64,000 nucleotides of DNA from the NCBI GenBank assembly GCA_002441345.1, contig DJVU01000006.1, positions 122,329-186,328 of the forward strand, given 5' to 3'. The stretch is from Bacteroidales bacterium UBA6248. Its GTDB lineage: Bacteria; Bacteroidota; Bacteroidia; Bacteroidales; Lentimicrobiaceae. The notes under the pieces were generated by a model, which was not told the origin of the DNA, did not search any database, and was given only the letters and a program-made list of their open reading frames with translations. The number at the start of each line of letters is the position of its first letter. Positions within the stretch are counted from its first letter, which is position 1. Below are positions 53,851-61,903 of the stretch, piece by piece. Made by a program: the position numbers and the translations under genes.

Positions 53851-54651
53851 TCAGGGTTCAAAATCAATGACTACGATATCGTCGTATTTCAATCCGAGCA
53901 AACTGGCTGCATTTCCTTTGTTGATGGCTATTTCAAGGTAGCCTGTTGTGCTGAAGAGTATGGCAATTTCGCCGTCAGGGACATCGCTGTAGGCATCCCT
54001 GACCTGCCCCTGTGAATGCGATTTGCCTTTGATAATAAGGTTGAACCTGCGCTTCATGCCGGTTTCAAGAAAGAGCTTTTCAGGGATATTAAGGAAAACA
54101 TTTTCGTAATTGTCGATGTAAATAACCCTGCCCCTGATGGTTCCTCCGCTAACCTGTGGCTGCATACTGATAAGGGCCTTCAGTTCAGAGCGAACATCCC
54201 CGAGCTCCTCGATTGGTTTCCCCTGCGACAGGTGTATGGCTGCTTTAACAAACCGGTTACGTGTGGAGAAAATAAAATGTCCTGAATCCTGAGGAATGGT
54301 CAGTTCAACGATGGTATCGGGACGCTCATCGAAAAGCAGGGCAAAAATACCGTTATCAGCGCCAATAAAAAAGTGGTTCTTGTATTTCAGTGCTATGTGC
54401 GGGGTGTTTTCCGATTCTTCCGTGTTTATGCCGATAATGTGAACTGTGCCTTCTGGAAAATGCGACCAGGCATTTCGCAGTACAAACGATGCCTGTTTAA
54501 GGCTGAAGGGTGGTATCTGATGCGAAATATCGACGATGGTAACATTGGGGTATCCGCTCAAAATGGCACCTTTAACCGCTCCACAGTAATGATCTCTGGG
54601 TCCCCAGTCGGTTGTAAGCGTGATAATTCCCTTGTTTTTCGTTTCCTGCAT
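53851..54651 (-). CDS. S-adenosyl-L-methionine hydroxide adenosyltransferase family protein
   Basis: 266 residues from the ATG at 54651 (MQETKNKGIITLTTDWGPRD). The ITLTTDWGPRDHYCGAVKGAI opening, VDISHQIPPF (Asp/His), and FFIGADNGIF are hallmarks of the DUF62/SAM-dependent halogenase-fold family. Most such proteins hydrolyse SAM to adenosine and methionine; the Asp-His pattern and absence of the fluorinase insertion favour that activity. A frame to 54705 lacks conservation. Physiological role uncertain. Monocistronic, with a 309-bp upstream region shared with the Dabb gene. Confidence 0.9.
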   Translation of the reverse strand: MQETKNKGIITLTTDWGPRDHYCGAVKGAILSGYPNVTIVDISHQIPPFSLKQASFVLRNAWSHFPEGTVHIIGINTEESENTPHIALKYKNHFFIGADNGIFALLFDERPDTIVELTIPQDSGHFIFSTRNRFVKAAIHLSQGKPIEELGDVRSELKALISMQPQVSGGTIRGRVIYIDNYENVFLNIPEKLFLETGMKRRFNLIIKGKSHSQGQVRDAYSDVPDGEIAILFSTTGYLEIAINKGNAASLLGLKYDDIVVIDFEP

Positions 54652-54960
54652 AACAGCTTCTCGTATGACCCCGTAAGCCCGGGAAGTCTCAATCCGGATT
54701 CTCAATCACCGTCAGCTGCCTGTGATTCAGGCAATCCTGCCCCGGCGTTCATTCTGCAATTTAATTCGCAAGAATTGCTCCGCGCAGAGTTAGGTGTTAA
54801 TTCAGTCCGGCAAATGTAGCTGAAAAATACAGCCTTTCTTCTGCAAATGTTTTTGCAAAATTACATTATTGTTTACACAGGCAAAATGCAACGTTAATTT
54901 CATTTTTGCATCTGCATGGTGCAGCAGCCGGATTGTTTGGTATTTTTGCTTAAAACTGTC
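54652..54960. other. Divergent intergenic region between the SAM hydrolase and Dabb genes
   Basis: 309 bp. Minus-strand promoter candidates: TAATTTTG at 54856-54863 with TTTG at 54882-54885 (18-bp spacer), and TACATTTG at 54811-54818. Plus-strand TATTTTTG at 54941-54948 serves the Dabb gene. A minus-strand 72-codon frame at 54802-55020 overlaps these and is not credible. Confidence 0.45.
54941..54948 (+). promoter_or_regulatory. -7 promoter element for the Dabb gene
   Basis: TATTTTTG fits TAnnTTTG, ending 12 bp before the ATG at 54961, giving a very short leader. Confidence 0.45.
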
Positions 54961-55263
54961 ATGATTAAACACATTGTATTTTTTAAGCTTGCCTCTGATC
55001 CTCAGCAATATGAGGCTCATGTACTGCTTGAAGAGGTAAAATACCAGCTGAGTCTTTTGCCTGCGCTGATTCCCGGTATTGAATCGTTTGACGTTCAGAC
55101 GGGGACTCCACTGGATGCTCGTTCAGCCGATCTGGTGTTGCTCAGTGAATTCAGGACATTGGAAGATTTGCAGGCATACCAGCTGCATCCTGCTCATCTC
55201 TCGTTTGTGGAATGGAATCGCTTACGGTGTCCGAAACTGGCTGTTGCTGATTTTGAATTCTGA
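54961..55263 (+). CDS. Dabb (stress-responsive A/B barrel) domain protein
   Basis: 100 residues from the ATG at 54961 (MIKHIVFFKL). A single Dabb domain: the opening beta strand with conserved His, LPALIPGIESFDVQTG, LVLLSEFRTLEDLQAYQLHPAH and a final strand with VADFEF. These small dimeric ferredoxin-like proteins occur in stress responses and in plant and polyketide enzymes; the bacterial substrate is unknown. Cytoplasmic. The next gene starts 39 bp later and may be co-transcribed. Confidence 0.88.
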   Translation: MIKHIVFFKLASDPQQYEAHVLLEEVKYQLSLLPALIPGIESFDVQTGTPLDARSADLVLLSEFRTLEDLQAYQLHPAHLSFVEWNRLRCPKLAVADFEF

Positions 55264-55302
55264 TTAACCTGAAAATTGTTCAATACATAAAAGACCGGGA
55301 AA

Positions 55303-55719
55303 ATGAAAAAAGTTATTCTTCTGTGTATTCCTCTTTTTGCCATAGCACTGGCCTCCTGTACCCTTGATGGGGAGAATTATGTCCGCTATTATGACTTCGT
55401 CAGCATTCAGGAGACCAATGTACCTGACCAGGCCGTACTGGGCGATACGGTCAGCATTTTTTCAAGGGCTGTGGCGCCCAACGGCTGCTGGTCGGAACTG
55501 GAGTTTCAGATGCTGGAGTACAACGATTCTGTTTTCCTGATCAGGGCTACCGGATTATACGAATCCCACGAGGGTATTTGTCCGGAAATTCTGGTGACAA
55601 AGGATACGATATTCGGGTTTATTCCCGACACCACCGGAACATTTGTTTTTATTTCCCAATCGCCTTACCGTGCCGACAAGTTTGATACGCTTGTTGTTTC
55701 CCTTCCTCTGCTCCCCTGA
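55303..55719 (+). CDS. Small predicted lipoprotein, unknown function
   Basis: 138 residues with a lipoprotein signal peptide (MKKVILLCIPLFAIALASC; lipobox ALASC, Cys19). The mature part is beta-rich and acidic, with three further Cys, one in SRAVAPNGCWSELEF and one in SHEGICPEI, so a disulfide is possible. No family recognised. It should be lipidated by Lgt and anchored in the outer or inner membrane. It follows the Dabb gene at 39 bp. Confidence 0.72.
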   Translation: MKKVILLCIPLFAIALASCTLDGENYVRYYDFVSIQETNVPDQAVLGDTVSIFSRAVAPNGCWSELEFQMLEYNDSVFLIRATGLYESHEGICPEILVTKDTIFGFIPDTTGTFVFISQSPYRADKFDTLVVSLPLLP

Positions 55720-55810
55720 GCTTTGCCTTTGGAATAAGGTCTTACGGCACATATAAGGGGCAGTACGGTTTTTCCATACTGCCTGATAATCGGATCCGTA
55801 AGAAGAAATT

Positions 55811-58108
55811 TCAGGCCTGATCGGGCCGTGTTTGCTGAGTTTCAGACTGCGGTTTGGGTTGCCTGGCCGTCAGTGCAAAGTCGCGGCTCGATTTCAGCAG
55901 ATTGAGCGAATAAAGCGTCAGGTTTTTGATTTCGGCAAGTACATTCAGATACAGTATGCTGTTTCGTGTTCCAGTTTCCGAATTCTTGATTCTCTTCACC
56001 TGTTTTTTGCGGGCATCTTCAATTATACGCTGAATATTGACCTGTCGTGTGACGATCATGTCGAAATCACTGAAATTCTTCTTTTGAATCATGCTGATAA
56101 TCTCATTGAACAGCAGGGAGATTTCTCCGTTGAGCCTCGAAAGCTCTTCAATCTGAACCGGGATCATCGGCCGGTGGTTGTTTTCAACGTGTTCGAAGCT
56201 GGGAACGGTAATGTAGGAGATGCAATGATTGATTTCGCGCAGGTAATCGATGGCCTGCACGTAGAAGTGCCCCGATTCAACAGAGTCTTCACGCAGATGC
56301 GAGAGGGTATTATTAATCTGATTTTTAAGACGTTTGGTCATTACATTGAGTTCATCCGATCCGGTTTTGGCATTTTTGAGTGTTTTCCTGTCTTCGTCCA
56401 TCAAACCCATTAATGTTTCATTGAATATCAAAAGGCTTTGTTCCATTACCTGCTGAATGGTAAGCGAGCATTTTTCGATGATGGTTTCGGTCGACATTTC
56501 CCCGTCGATGGTATCAAGCAATTCGCTGGCCTGACGTTCGCTGGTGCGACGAAGGTGAATGCGGTGTGTGCGGTAGATCAGGAATCCGGCCAGAGCAACC
56601 AGGGCTAAGGTTGCGATGATGCCACCGTGGAAGAGCAGAATTGCTGCCAGCAGGGCGATGGTAAATGCAGCCAGGGCGGTAAAAAACCAACCGCCAATAA
56701 CCGATAAAACGCCGGTAATGCGGTATACGGCACTTTCGCGGCCCCATGCCCTGTCAGACAGAGAAGTACCCATGGCTACCATAAAGGTTACATAGGTGGT
56801 TGAAAGCGGAAGTTTCAGAGAGGTTCCCAGGGCGATCAGCATACTGGCAACTACCAGGTTAACGCTTGCACGCATCATATCAAAAGCTGCTCCTTCTGGC
56901 ATTTGAGCAACGGTCGTTTCATCGGGCGGATTAAACCTCTGCTCCAGCCAGTTGTTTAAGCGGTCGGGCAAAAAGCGGTCGAATGCAGAAGAGATGGTCA
57001 TTGCTCCCCTTACGAGGTTACGTGAAAGTATGGATGAGTTAAAACGTTCTGCACCTTCCGTTTGCCGGCTCAGGTCGACCGAAGTTTCAATTACGCTTCG
57101 TGCTTTTTTGGATGACCAAAGCGTAATGGCCATAACAACACCGGCAATGAGCAGCATCCATGTTTCAGTCTTCACATCATCGGCCAGTGCCGTCATCAGC
57201 AATGTGTTTGGATCGGCACCGGGCGTGGATGCAAAGATTTGAAAAGCCTTGAGTCCGGCAAGCGGAACGCCGATGAAGTTCACCAGGTCGTTGCCTGCAA
57301 AAGCCATGGCCAGGGCAAAGGTTCCGAAAAGTACTATCACTTTCAGAATATTGAGCCTGAAAAGCAGCATCATAACCTGAAGAAGAACGGTCCAGGCCAA
57401 AAGACTGAGCAACAGAATCCGTCCGGTGTGGTTCTGAATGTAGTCAAGTGTTTCGGGGGTAATAAAGGAAGCTCCCTTGGCACCTTTGATAAGAATGAAA
57501 TAGGTGATGCCGGTGATGGCAATTCCACCCCAAAGGCTGCCGAAATAGCGGAGGTTGTAACGAATGTTGAATGTAAAGATAACCCGTGTGATGTACTGAA
57601 CCAGCGCACCAATGCTGAAAGCGACGGCAACCGATACCAGGATACCCGTAATAATTGCCAGTGCTTTGCCGGAGTTGATATACTGACCGATATCCTGGAT
57701 GGTTTGCTCGGATCCGGAGATTTTGATAATGGCGATGGCAACGGAAGCTCCGAGAAGTTCAAAAACTATGGAAACAGTTGTGGAAGTCGGAAGTCCGAAA
57801 GTATTGAAAACGTCGAGCAGAATAACGTCGGTAATCATCACCGCAAGGAAAATGATTATCACTTCATTGAAACTGAACTGCCCCGGGTAGAAAAGCCCCT
57901 TTCGTGCAATTTCCATCAGTCCGCTCGAGAAAGTTGCCCCTATAAGCACTCCGAGGCTGGCAACGATAAGTACGGTTCTGAATGTGGCAGCTCTTGCTCC
58001 GACTGCCGAGTTAAGGAAATTAACCGCGTCGTTGGCAACGCCAACCATCAGGTCTGAAGCTGCCAGAATAAACAAAACGGCGACAAAAATTACGTAGATA
58101 CTTTCCAT
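55811..58108 (-). CDS. PiT-family inorganic phosphate transporter with C-terminal PhoU-like domain
   Basis: A 765-residue protein, much longer than a normal PiT (330-500). The N-terminal half has the two inverted PiT repeats: VGVANDAVNFLNSAVGARAA (about residue 24) with FGLPTSTTVSIVFELLGA, and AFAGNDLVNFIGVPLAG (about 267) with LPLSTTYVTFMVAMGTS (about 432). The last 230 residues are soluble and helical (ISLLFNEIISMIQKKNFSDF), resembling a PhoU/DUF47-type regulatory bundle. It is an inner-membrane cation-coupled phosphate transporter with an in-cis regulator. The gene is separate from, and on the opposite strand to, the DUF47-PiT pair at 60.1-61.8 kb. Confidence 0.9.
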   Translation of the reverse strand: MESIYVIFVAVLFILAASDLMVGVANDAVNFLNSAVGARAATFRTVLIVASLGVLIGATFSSGLMEIARKGLFYPGQFSFNEVIIIFLAVMITDVILLDVFNTFGLPTSTTVSIVFELLGASVAIAIIKISGSEQTIQDIGQYINSGKALAIITGILVSVAVAFSIGALVQYITRVIFTFNIRYNLRYFGSLWGGIAITGITYFILIKGAKGASFITPETLDYIQNHTGRILLLSLLAWTVLLQVMMLLFRLNILKVIVLFGTFALAMAFAGNDLVNFIGVPLAGLKAFQIFASTPGADPNTLLMTALADDVKTETWMLLIAGVVMAITLWSSKKARSVIETSVDLSRQTEGAERFNSSILSRNLVRGAMTISSAFDRFLPDRLNNWLEQRFNPPDETTVAQMPEGAAFDMMRASVNLVVASMLIALGTSLKLPLSTTYVTFMVAMGTSLSDRAWGRESAVYRITGVLSVIGGWFFTALAAFTIALLAAILLFHGGIIATLALVALAGFLIYRTHRIHLRRTSERQASELLDTIDGEMSTETIIEKCSLTIQQVMEQSLLIFNETLMGLMDEDRKTLKNAKTGSDELNVMTKRLKNQINNTLSHLREDSVESGHFYVQAIDYLREINHCISYITVPSFEHVENNHRPMIPVQIEELSRLNGEISLLFNEIISMIQKKNFSDFDMIVTRQVNIQRIIEDARKKQVKRIKNSETGTRNSILYLNVLAEIKNLTLYSLNLLKSSRDFALTARQPKPQSETQQTRPDQA

Positions 58109-58130
58109 AAAGTATGGATTAAATAGTTTG

Positions 58131-58138
58131 CAAAATTA
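58131..58138 (-). promoter_or_regulatory. -7 promoter element for the PiT-PhoU gene
   Basis: Minus-strand TAATTTTG fits TAnnTTTG, ending 22 bp before the ATG at 58108. No clear -33 box. Confidence 0.4.
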
Positions 58139-58195
58139 AGTCGCTCAAAACGTTTAACCCTGAGGCTTATGTTAAGTTAATGTTAAATCGGTTGA

Positions 58196-59896
58196 TTACT
58201 GCCGGGGATTGCTTGCGATGGCCTGGTTGATGTTGATGATGTGGTCGGCCAGTTTCTCGCATTCGTTGAGCAGCTCGGCGTAGTAGGCAGCATTAACATA
58301 GTTGTATTCTCCGGCATCCAGTTTGGTTTTATTGGATGTTATCAGCTTGTCGCGAAGCTCGTTTATTTTAAGTTCCTGCTCGGTGGCTTTGGCCAGGATT
58401 CCGGGGCGATAGTCTTTCGACAGGTTTTCATTCATAATTTCGAGGGCCTGGCTTACCAGTTCGAAAAGGGCAGACAGGTCGTCCCGCATCTCCTGGGTAA
58501 ACCATGCTTTGGCTTCATTCTTTTTTCGGATGGTGCGTTCCATCTGAATGCACTGGTCGGCAATGCTTTCCATGTCGTCGGTTATTTTGAGCATCGCCCG
58601 GATGCGCCTTGAGTTTGCTTCGGTTAGGTCACTTTCGGCAATCCTGGTGATAAACTGGGTGATTTCTCTGTCCAGTTCATCGGCCTGTTCCTCGCATTTG
58701 TAGATTTTCTTCCGGATTTTTTCGAACTTGATTTCGCGTTTCTCGGTGAGGTACTCGGGTATCAGGCTGAACATGTAGGCAGTAAGCTTCCCGAAATTAT
58801 ATATATGCTCGCGAGCCTGAAGTATATCTACTTCATACATTGCCATAAAACGCGATTTGAAATAACGCAGCCGGTAATTTTTCTTCTCGTTTCCTTTAAC
58901 CGGCATAATTATCTCGAGCAACCGCCTGAAGGCCGGAATAAACCACACCAGTAGCAGGGTGTTGGCAAGGTTAAATCCGGTATGGAAGATGGAAAGCCCG
59001 AGCGGACATACACCCGATGCTCCCAGGCTGGAATTCACCGAAAGGGAATAGGCGGCATTGTAGGTTGTTTTGGTAAGGAATCCGAAAAGAGCAAAGGCCC
59101 ATAGTATTCCGGCCAGATTGAAGAGTGTATGCCCGAGTGCAAGCCGCCTGGCCGGACGATTTGCCACGATGGCGGCCAGATTTGCTGTAACGGTTGTGCC
59201 GAGGTTCTCGCCCAGAATCATGGCAACCGCCGATTCATAACTGATGTATCCCTGGTGGCAGAGTACAAACGTCATTGCTACCGTGGCACTCGACGACTGT
59301 ATGAGCAGTGTCACCAGAAGTCCGGCACCGGCAAACAGCAGCAGCGATAACGGCCCCTGGTTGCCAATTCCTGAAATCATGGAGAACAGGGGTGAGTCGG
59401 CGCCAACACCCGGCATAGAGCTCTTCATAAAATGAAGTCCGAGAAAGAGTATGGAAAAGCCGAGGATAAACTCGCCGAATGAGCGGCTGCGAACCCCGGG
59501 GAAGAAGATGAACGGCAAACTCAGACCAAGCAGGGGCAGAAGAATCAGATGAAATTCGAACCGGAAACCAAACAGAGTAATAAGCCAGGCCGTGACGGTG
59601 GTGCCGATATTGGCTCCCATCATAATACCCAGAGCCTGAGTAAGATTGAAAAGACCGGCATTCACAAAACTAACCAGCATTACGGTAACGGCAGAAGAGG
59701 ACTGTATCAGACCCGTAGCCAGTAATCCGGCTATTATTGCTTTAAACCGGTTCGAAGCAATGTTGGAAAACATAGCTCTGAAACGGCCGCCCGAAATGCG
59801 TTGCAGGCTTTCGCTCATCAGCTTCATCCCGAAAAGGAAAAGAGCCAGAGCACCTAAAATATTAAGAATACTCAGGAATAATTGAAAATTGCTCAT
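58196..59896 (-). CDS. Na+/phosphate cotransporter family protein with PhoU-like domain
   Basis: A 566-residue NptA/YjbB-type transporter. The hydrophobic N-terminal 335 residues contain two inverted repeats, each with the QSSSA motif: LIQSSSAVTVMLVSF (about 63) and LIQSSSATVAMTFVL (about 200). The C-terminal 200 residues form a helical PhoU-like domain (EQADELDREITQFITRIAES, MLKITDDMESIADQC). It would couple sodium to phosphate movement. It lies 87 bp upstream of the PiT-PhoU gene in the same orientation, each with its own putative -7 element. Confidence 0.92.
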   Translation of the reverse strand: MSNFQLFLSILNILGALALFLFGMKLMSESLQRISGGRFRAMFSNIASNRFKAIIAGLLATGLIQSSSAVTVMLVSFVNAGLFNLTQALGIMMGANIGTTVTAWLITLFGFRFEFHLILLPLLGLSLPFIFFPGVRSRSFGEFILGFSILFLGLHFMKSSMPGVGADSPLFSMISGIGNQGPLSLLLFAGAGLLVTLLIQSSSATVAMTFVLCHQGYISYESAVAMILGENLGTTVTANLAAIVANRPARRLALGHTLFNLAGILWAFALFGFLTKTTYNAAYSLSVNSSLGASGVCPLGLSIFHTGFNLANTLLLVWFIPAFRRLLEIIMPVKGNEKKNYRLRYFKSRFMAMYEVDILQAREHIYNFGKLTAYMFSLIPEYLTEKREIKFEKIRKKIYKCEEQADELDREITQFITRIAESDLTEANSRRIRAMLKITDDMESIADQCIQMERTIRKKNEAKAWFTQEMRDDLSALFELVSQALEIMNENLSKDYRPGILAKATEQELKINELRDKLITSNKTKLDAGEYNYVNAAYYAELLNECEKLADHIININQAIASNPRQ

Positions 59897-59933
59897 GGTG
59901 TCGGAGATTTCAGTACCGCCGGGCGGATTAATG

Positions 59934-59941
59934 CAAATGTA
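59934..59941 (-). promoter_or_regulatory. -7 promoter element for the Na+/phosphate cotransporter
   Basis: Minus-strand TACATTTG fits TAnnTTTG, ending 37 bp before the ATG at 59896. No clear -33 box. Confidence 0.4.
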
Positions 59942-60063
59942 AGCACATTAAGCCTCATTTGGATAGTCGATGAAGCGATTTCTTTGACGAATGCCAGTTA
60001 AACAATGCCGGAAAAAAAATGGTCACACGTTTGTTAACTTGTTAACAATAACTTAACATTGCT

Positions 60064-60096
60064 CTTGCAATCGGGCTTTTTTTCGCCCTAGTTTTG
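60064..60096 (+). promoter_or_regulatory. Promoter for the DUF47-PiT operon
   Basis: CTTG at 60064-60067, 21-bp spacer, TAGTTTTG at 60089-60096: a near match to TTTG-N19-21-TAnnTTTG. The ATG is 57 bp downstream. Confidence 0.55.
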
Positions 60097-60153
60097 CCCG
60101 AATTTCAGCGAAAGAAAACAAGCACGATTTACCTAAAATATAAACGATACACC

Positions 60154-60801
60154 ATGAAGCTTGATAAAATTTTTCAGTTTCTTGTTCCGCGCGATAAGAA
60201 GTTTTATCCAATGTTTTGCGAAGCCTCTGCCAACCTTGTAAATTGTTCGAAGGAGTTTCGTGAGCTGCTGAATTGCAGGGATGAAGAAGAACGAACCCAC
60301 CTGGTTAAAAGGGTGAAAAAACTAGAAAAAGAGGGCGACCGCATTACACAGGCGATTTTTGAACAGCTCAATTCGACGTTTATAACGCCTTTCGACCGTG
60401 AGGATGTGCACAAGCTTGCCAACCGCATCGACAACGTAGTCGACCTGCTTAACACCTGTGCCAAGCGCATTCAGCTTTACCGGCTTATGGATATTCCGCC
60501 CGTTTTTATGGAAATGGGAGAGCTGGTGGTAAAGGCATCGGATCACATCAACGAAATGACCATCGGTCTCAACGATCTTCACTCTATCGGAAGGTTCAGG
60601 GATAATTGCATTGCCATAAGTGAACTCGAGAATGAGTCGGATGCTCTGAACTACTCCTTCCTTTCGGAGATTTTCGACAATGAAACCAATGCAATCAGTC
60701 TGATCAAGAAGCGGGATATTCTGAACTCGCTCGAGAAGGCCATGGATCGCTGCGAGGATGTGGCGGATGTGTTTCAGACCATTATTGTTAAACATGCCTG
60801 A
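60154..60801 (+). CDS. PhoU-like DUF47 phosphate transport regulator
   Basis: 215 residues from the ATG at 60154 (MKLDKIFQFLVPRDKKFYPMF), the usual DUF47 opening. It is an all-helical bundle with the paired metal-binding-like blocks LVKRVKKLEKEGDRITQ, FDREDVHKLANRIDNVVDLL, ENESDALNYSFLSEIF and LEKAMDRCEDVADVF. DUF47 proteins are almost always next to PiT genes and are thought to control them; here the PiT gene starts 21 bp downstream. Cytoplasmic. An upstream ATG at 60094 overlaps the promoter and is rejected. Confidence 0.93.
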   Translation: MKLDKIFQFLVPRDKKFYPMFCEASANLVNCSKEFRELLNCRDEEERTHLVKRVKKLEKEGDRITQAIFEQLNSTFITPFDREDVHKLANRIDNVVDLLNTCAKRIQLYRLMDIPPVFMEMGELVVKASDHINEMTIGLNDLHSIGRFRDNCIAISELENESDALNYSFLSEIFDNETNAISLIKKRDILNSLEKAMDRCEDVADVFQTIIVKHA

Positions 60802-60822
60802 TAAGCGTCCGAAACAACAATT

Positions 60823-61815
60823 ATGGAGTTTATAGTCATTCTTTGCATCGTAATAGCACTTGGGTTCGATTTCCTTAACGGGATGAACGATGCGGCCAAT
60901 TCCATCGCCACCATTGTTTCCACCAGGGTACTTACACCACGCCAGGCTGTGCTGTGGGCCGCCTTCTGGAATTTTGCCGCAGCCGGTGTACTGGGTCTTC
61001 ATGTTGCAAATACCATAGGAAAAGGGATCATCGACTCATCCATCGTTAATGAGTACTTCATTCTTGCTGCCCTGATCGGCGGCATCAGCTGGGTATATTT
61101 CTGCACCCATTTCGGACTGCCAATCAGCGTTTCGCATTCGCTCATCGGCGGACTTCTTGGCCCTGCCATCGTTATTGGGGGTGCCAAATATATTATTGCC
61201 GACGGTATCATCAAAATTGCCATGTTTATTGTCCTTTCACCGGTCATCGGGTTCGTTATCGGTTTTTTGATGATGACGCTTACACTCTGGATATTCCGAA
61301 ACCGTTCGCCACACAAGGTGGACAACTGGTTCAGGGGGCTGCAGCTCTTTTCTTCGGCAGTATTCAGTCTCGGACACGGCGGAAACGATGCCCAGAAAAC
61401 CATGGGTATCATTGCCATTCTTCTCTTCAGCACCGGTCACCTGGGTGCCGAATTTTATGTTCCGCTCTGGGTGGTTATTGCGGCATACACATCCATCGCT
61501 CTTGGAACTTATCTGGGCGGATGGAGGGTTATCAAAACCCTGGGCATTGGACTTACCGATCTGAAACCGGTACACGGTTTCAACGCCGAGACTGCCGGTG
61601 CCCTTACCGTTATCGGGAATACGCTGGCCGGTATTCCGGTAAGCACAACCCACACAATTACCGGCTCCATTATGGGAGTCGGGGCAACACGCAGGTTGTC
61701 GGCCGTTCGCTGGGGTGTAGCAACCAACATCGTTTCGGCCTGGCTTCTTACCATTCCGGCTGCAACGCTGATATCCGGACTTGTATACTGGATCCTTCAG
61801 TTTTTCATTTCCTGA
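60823..61815 (+). CDS. PiT-family inorganic phosphate transporter
   Basis: A 330-residue transporter with about ten helices, normal PiT size. Both PiT repeats are clear: FLNGMNDAANSIATIVSTR (about 17) with GLPISVSHSLIGGLLG, and SLGHGGNDAQKTMGII (about 185) with GIPVSTTHTITGSIMGVG (about 268). It is an inner-membrane cation-phosphate symporter. Co-transcribed with the DUF47 regulator. It is convergent to nothing; the helicase gene follows on the same strand from its own promoter. Confidence 0.95.
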   Translation: MEFIVILCIVIALGFDFLNGMNDAANSIATIVSTRVLTPRQAVLWAAFWNFAAAGVLGLHVANTIGKGIIDSSIVNEYFILAALIGGISWVYFCTHFGLPISVSHSLIGGLLGPAIVIGGAKYIIADGIIKIAMFIVLSPVIGFVIGFLMMTLTLWIFRNRSPHKVDNWFRGLQLFSSAVFSLGHGGNDAQKTMGIIAILLFSTGHLGAEFYVPLWVVIAAYTSIALGTYLGGWRVIKTLGIGLTDLKPVHGFNAETAGALTVIGNTLAGIPVSTTHTITGSIMGVGATRRLSAVRWGVATNIVSAWLLTIPAATLISGLVYWILQFFIS

Positions 61816-61891
61816 ACGGAATTTCCGGTACACAGGAATCTGCTGAAAAAACGGACCGCAGAATAGGGAGGAGATGCTGACATTTGTTGCC

Positions 61892-61899
61892 TACCTTTG
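61892..61899 (+). promoter_or_regulatory. -7 promoter element very close to the helicase start codon
   Basis: TACCTTTG fits TAnnTTTG and ends 4 bp before the ATG at 61904, predicting a leaderless or nearly leaderless mRNA. No -33 partner at standard spacing. Confidence 0.45.
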
Positions 61900-61903
61900 C
61901 GGA

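Noticed and set aside
54802..55020. 72-codon minus-strand frame between the SAM hydrolase and Dabb genes
   Set aside because: Overlaps the Dabb gene and divergent promoter elements; no recognisable family.
55759..55783. Hairpin GGCAGTACGG / CCATACTGCC with TTTTT loop between convergent genes
   Set aside because: One mismatch and no T tract after either arm; a terminator is possible but not supported.
57239..58057. 272-codon plus-strand frame opposite the PiT-PhoU gene
   Set aside because: Lies entirely within a clear transporter gene on the other strand; composition is that of an antisense shadow.
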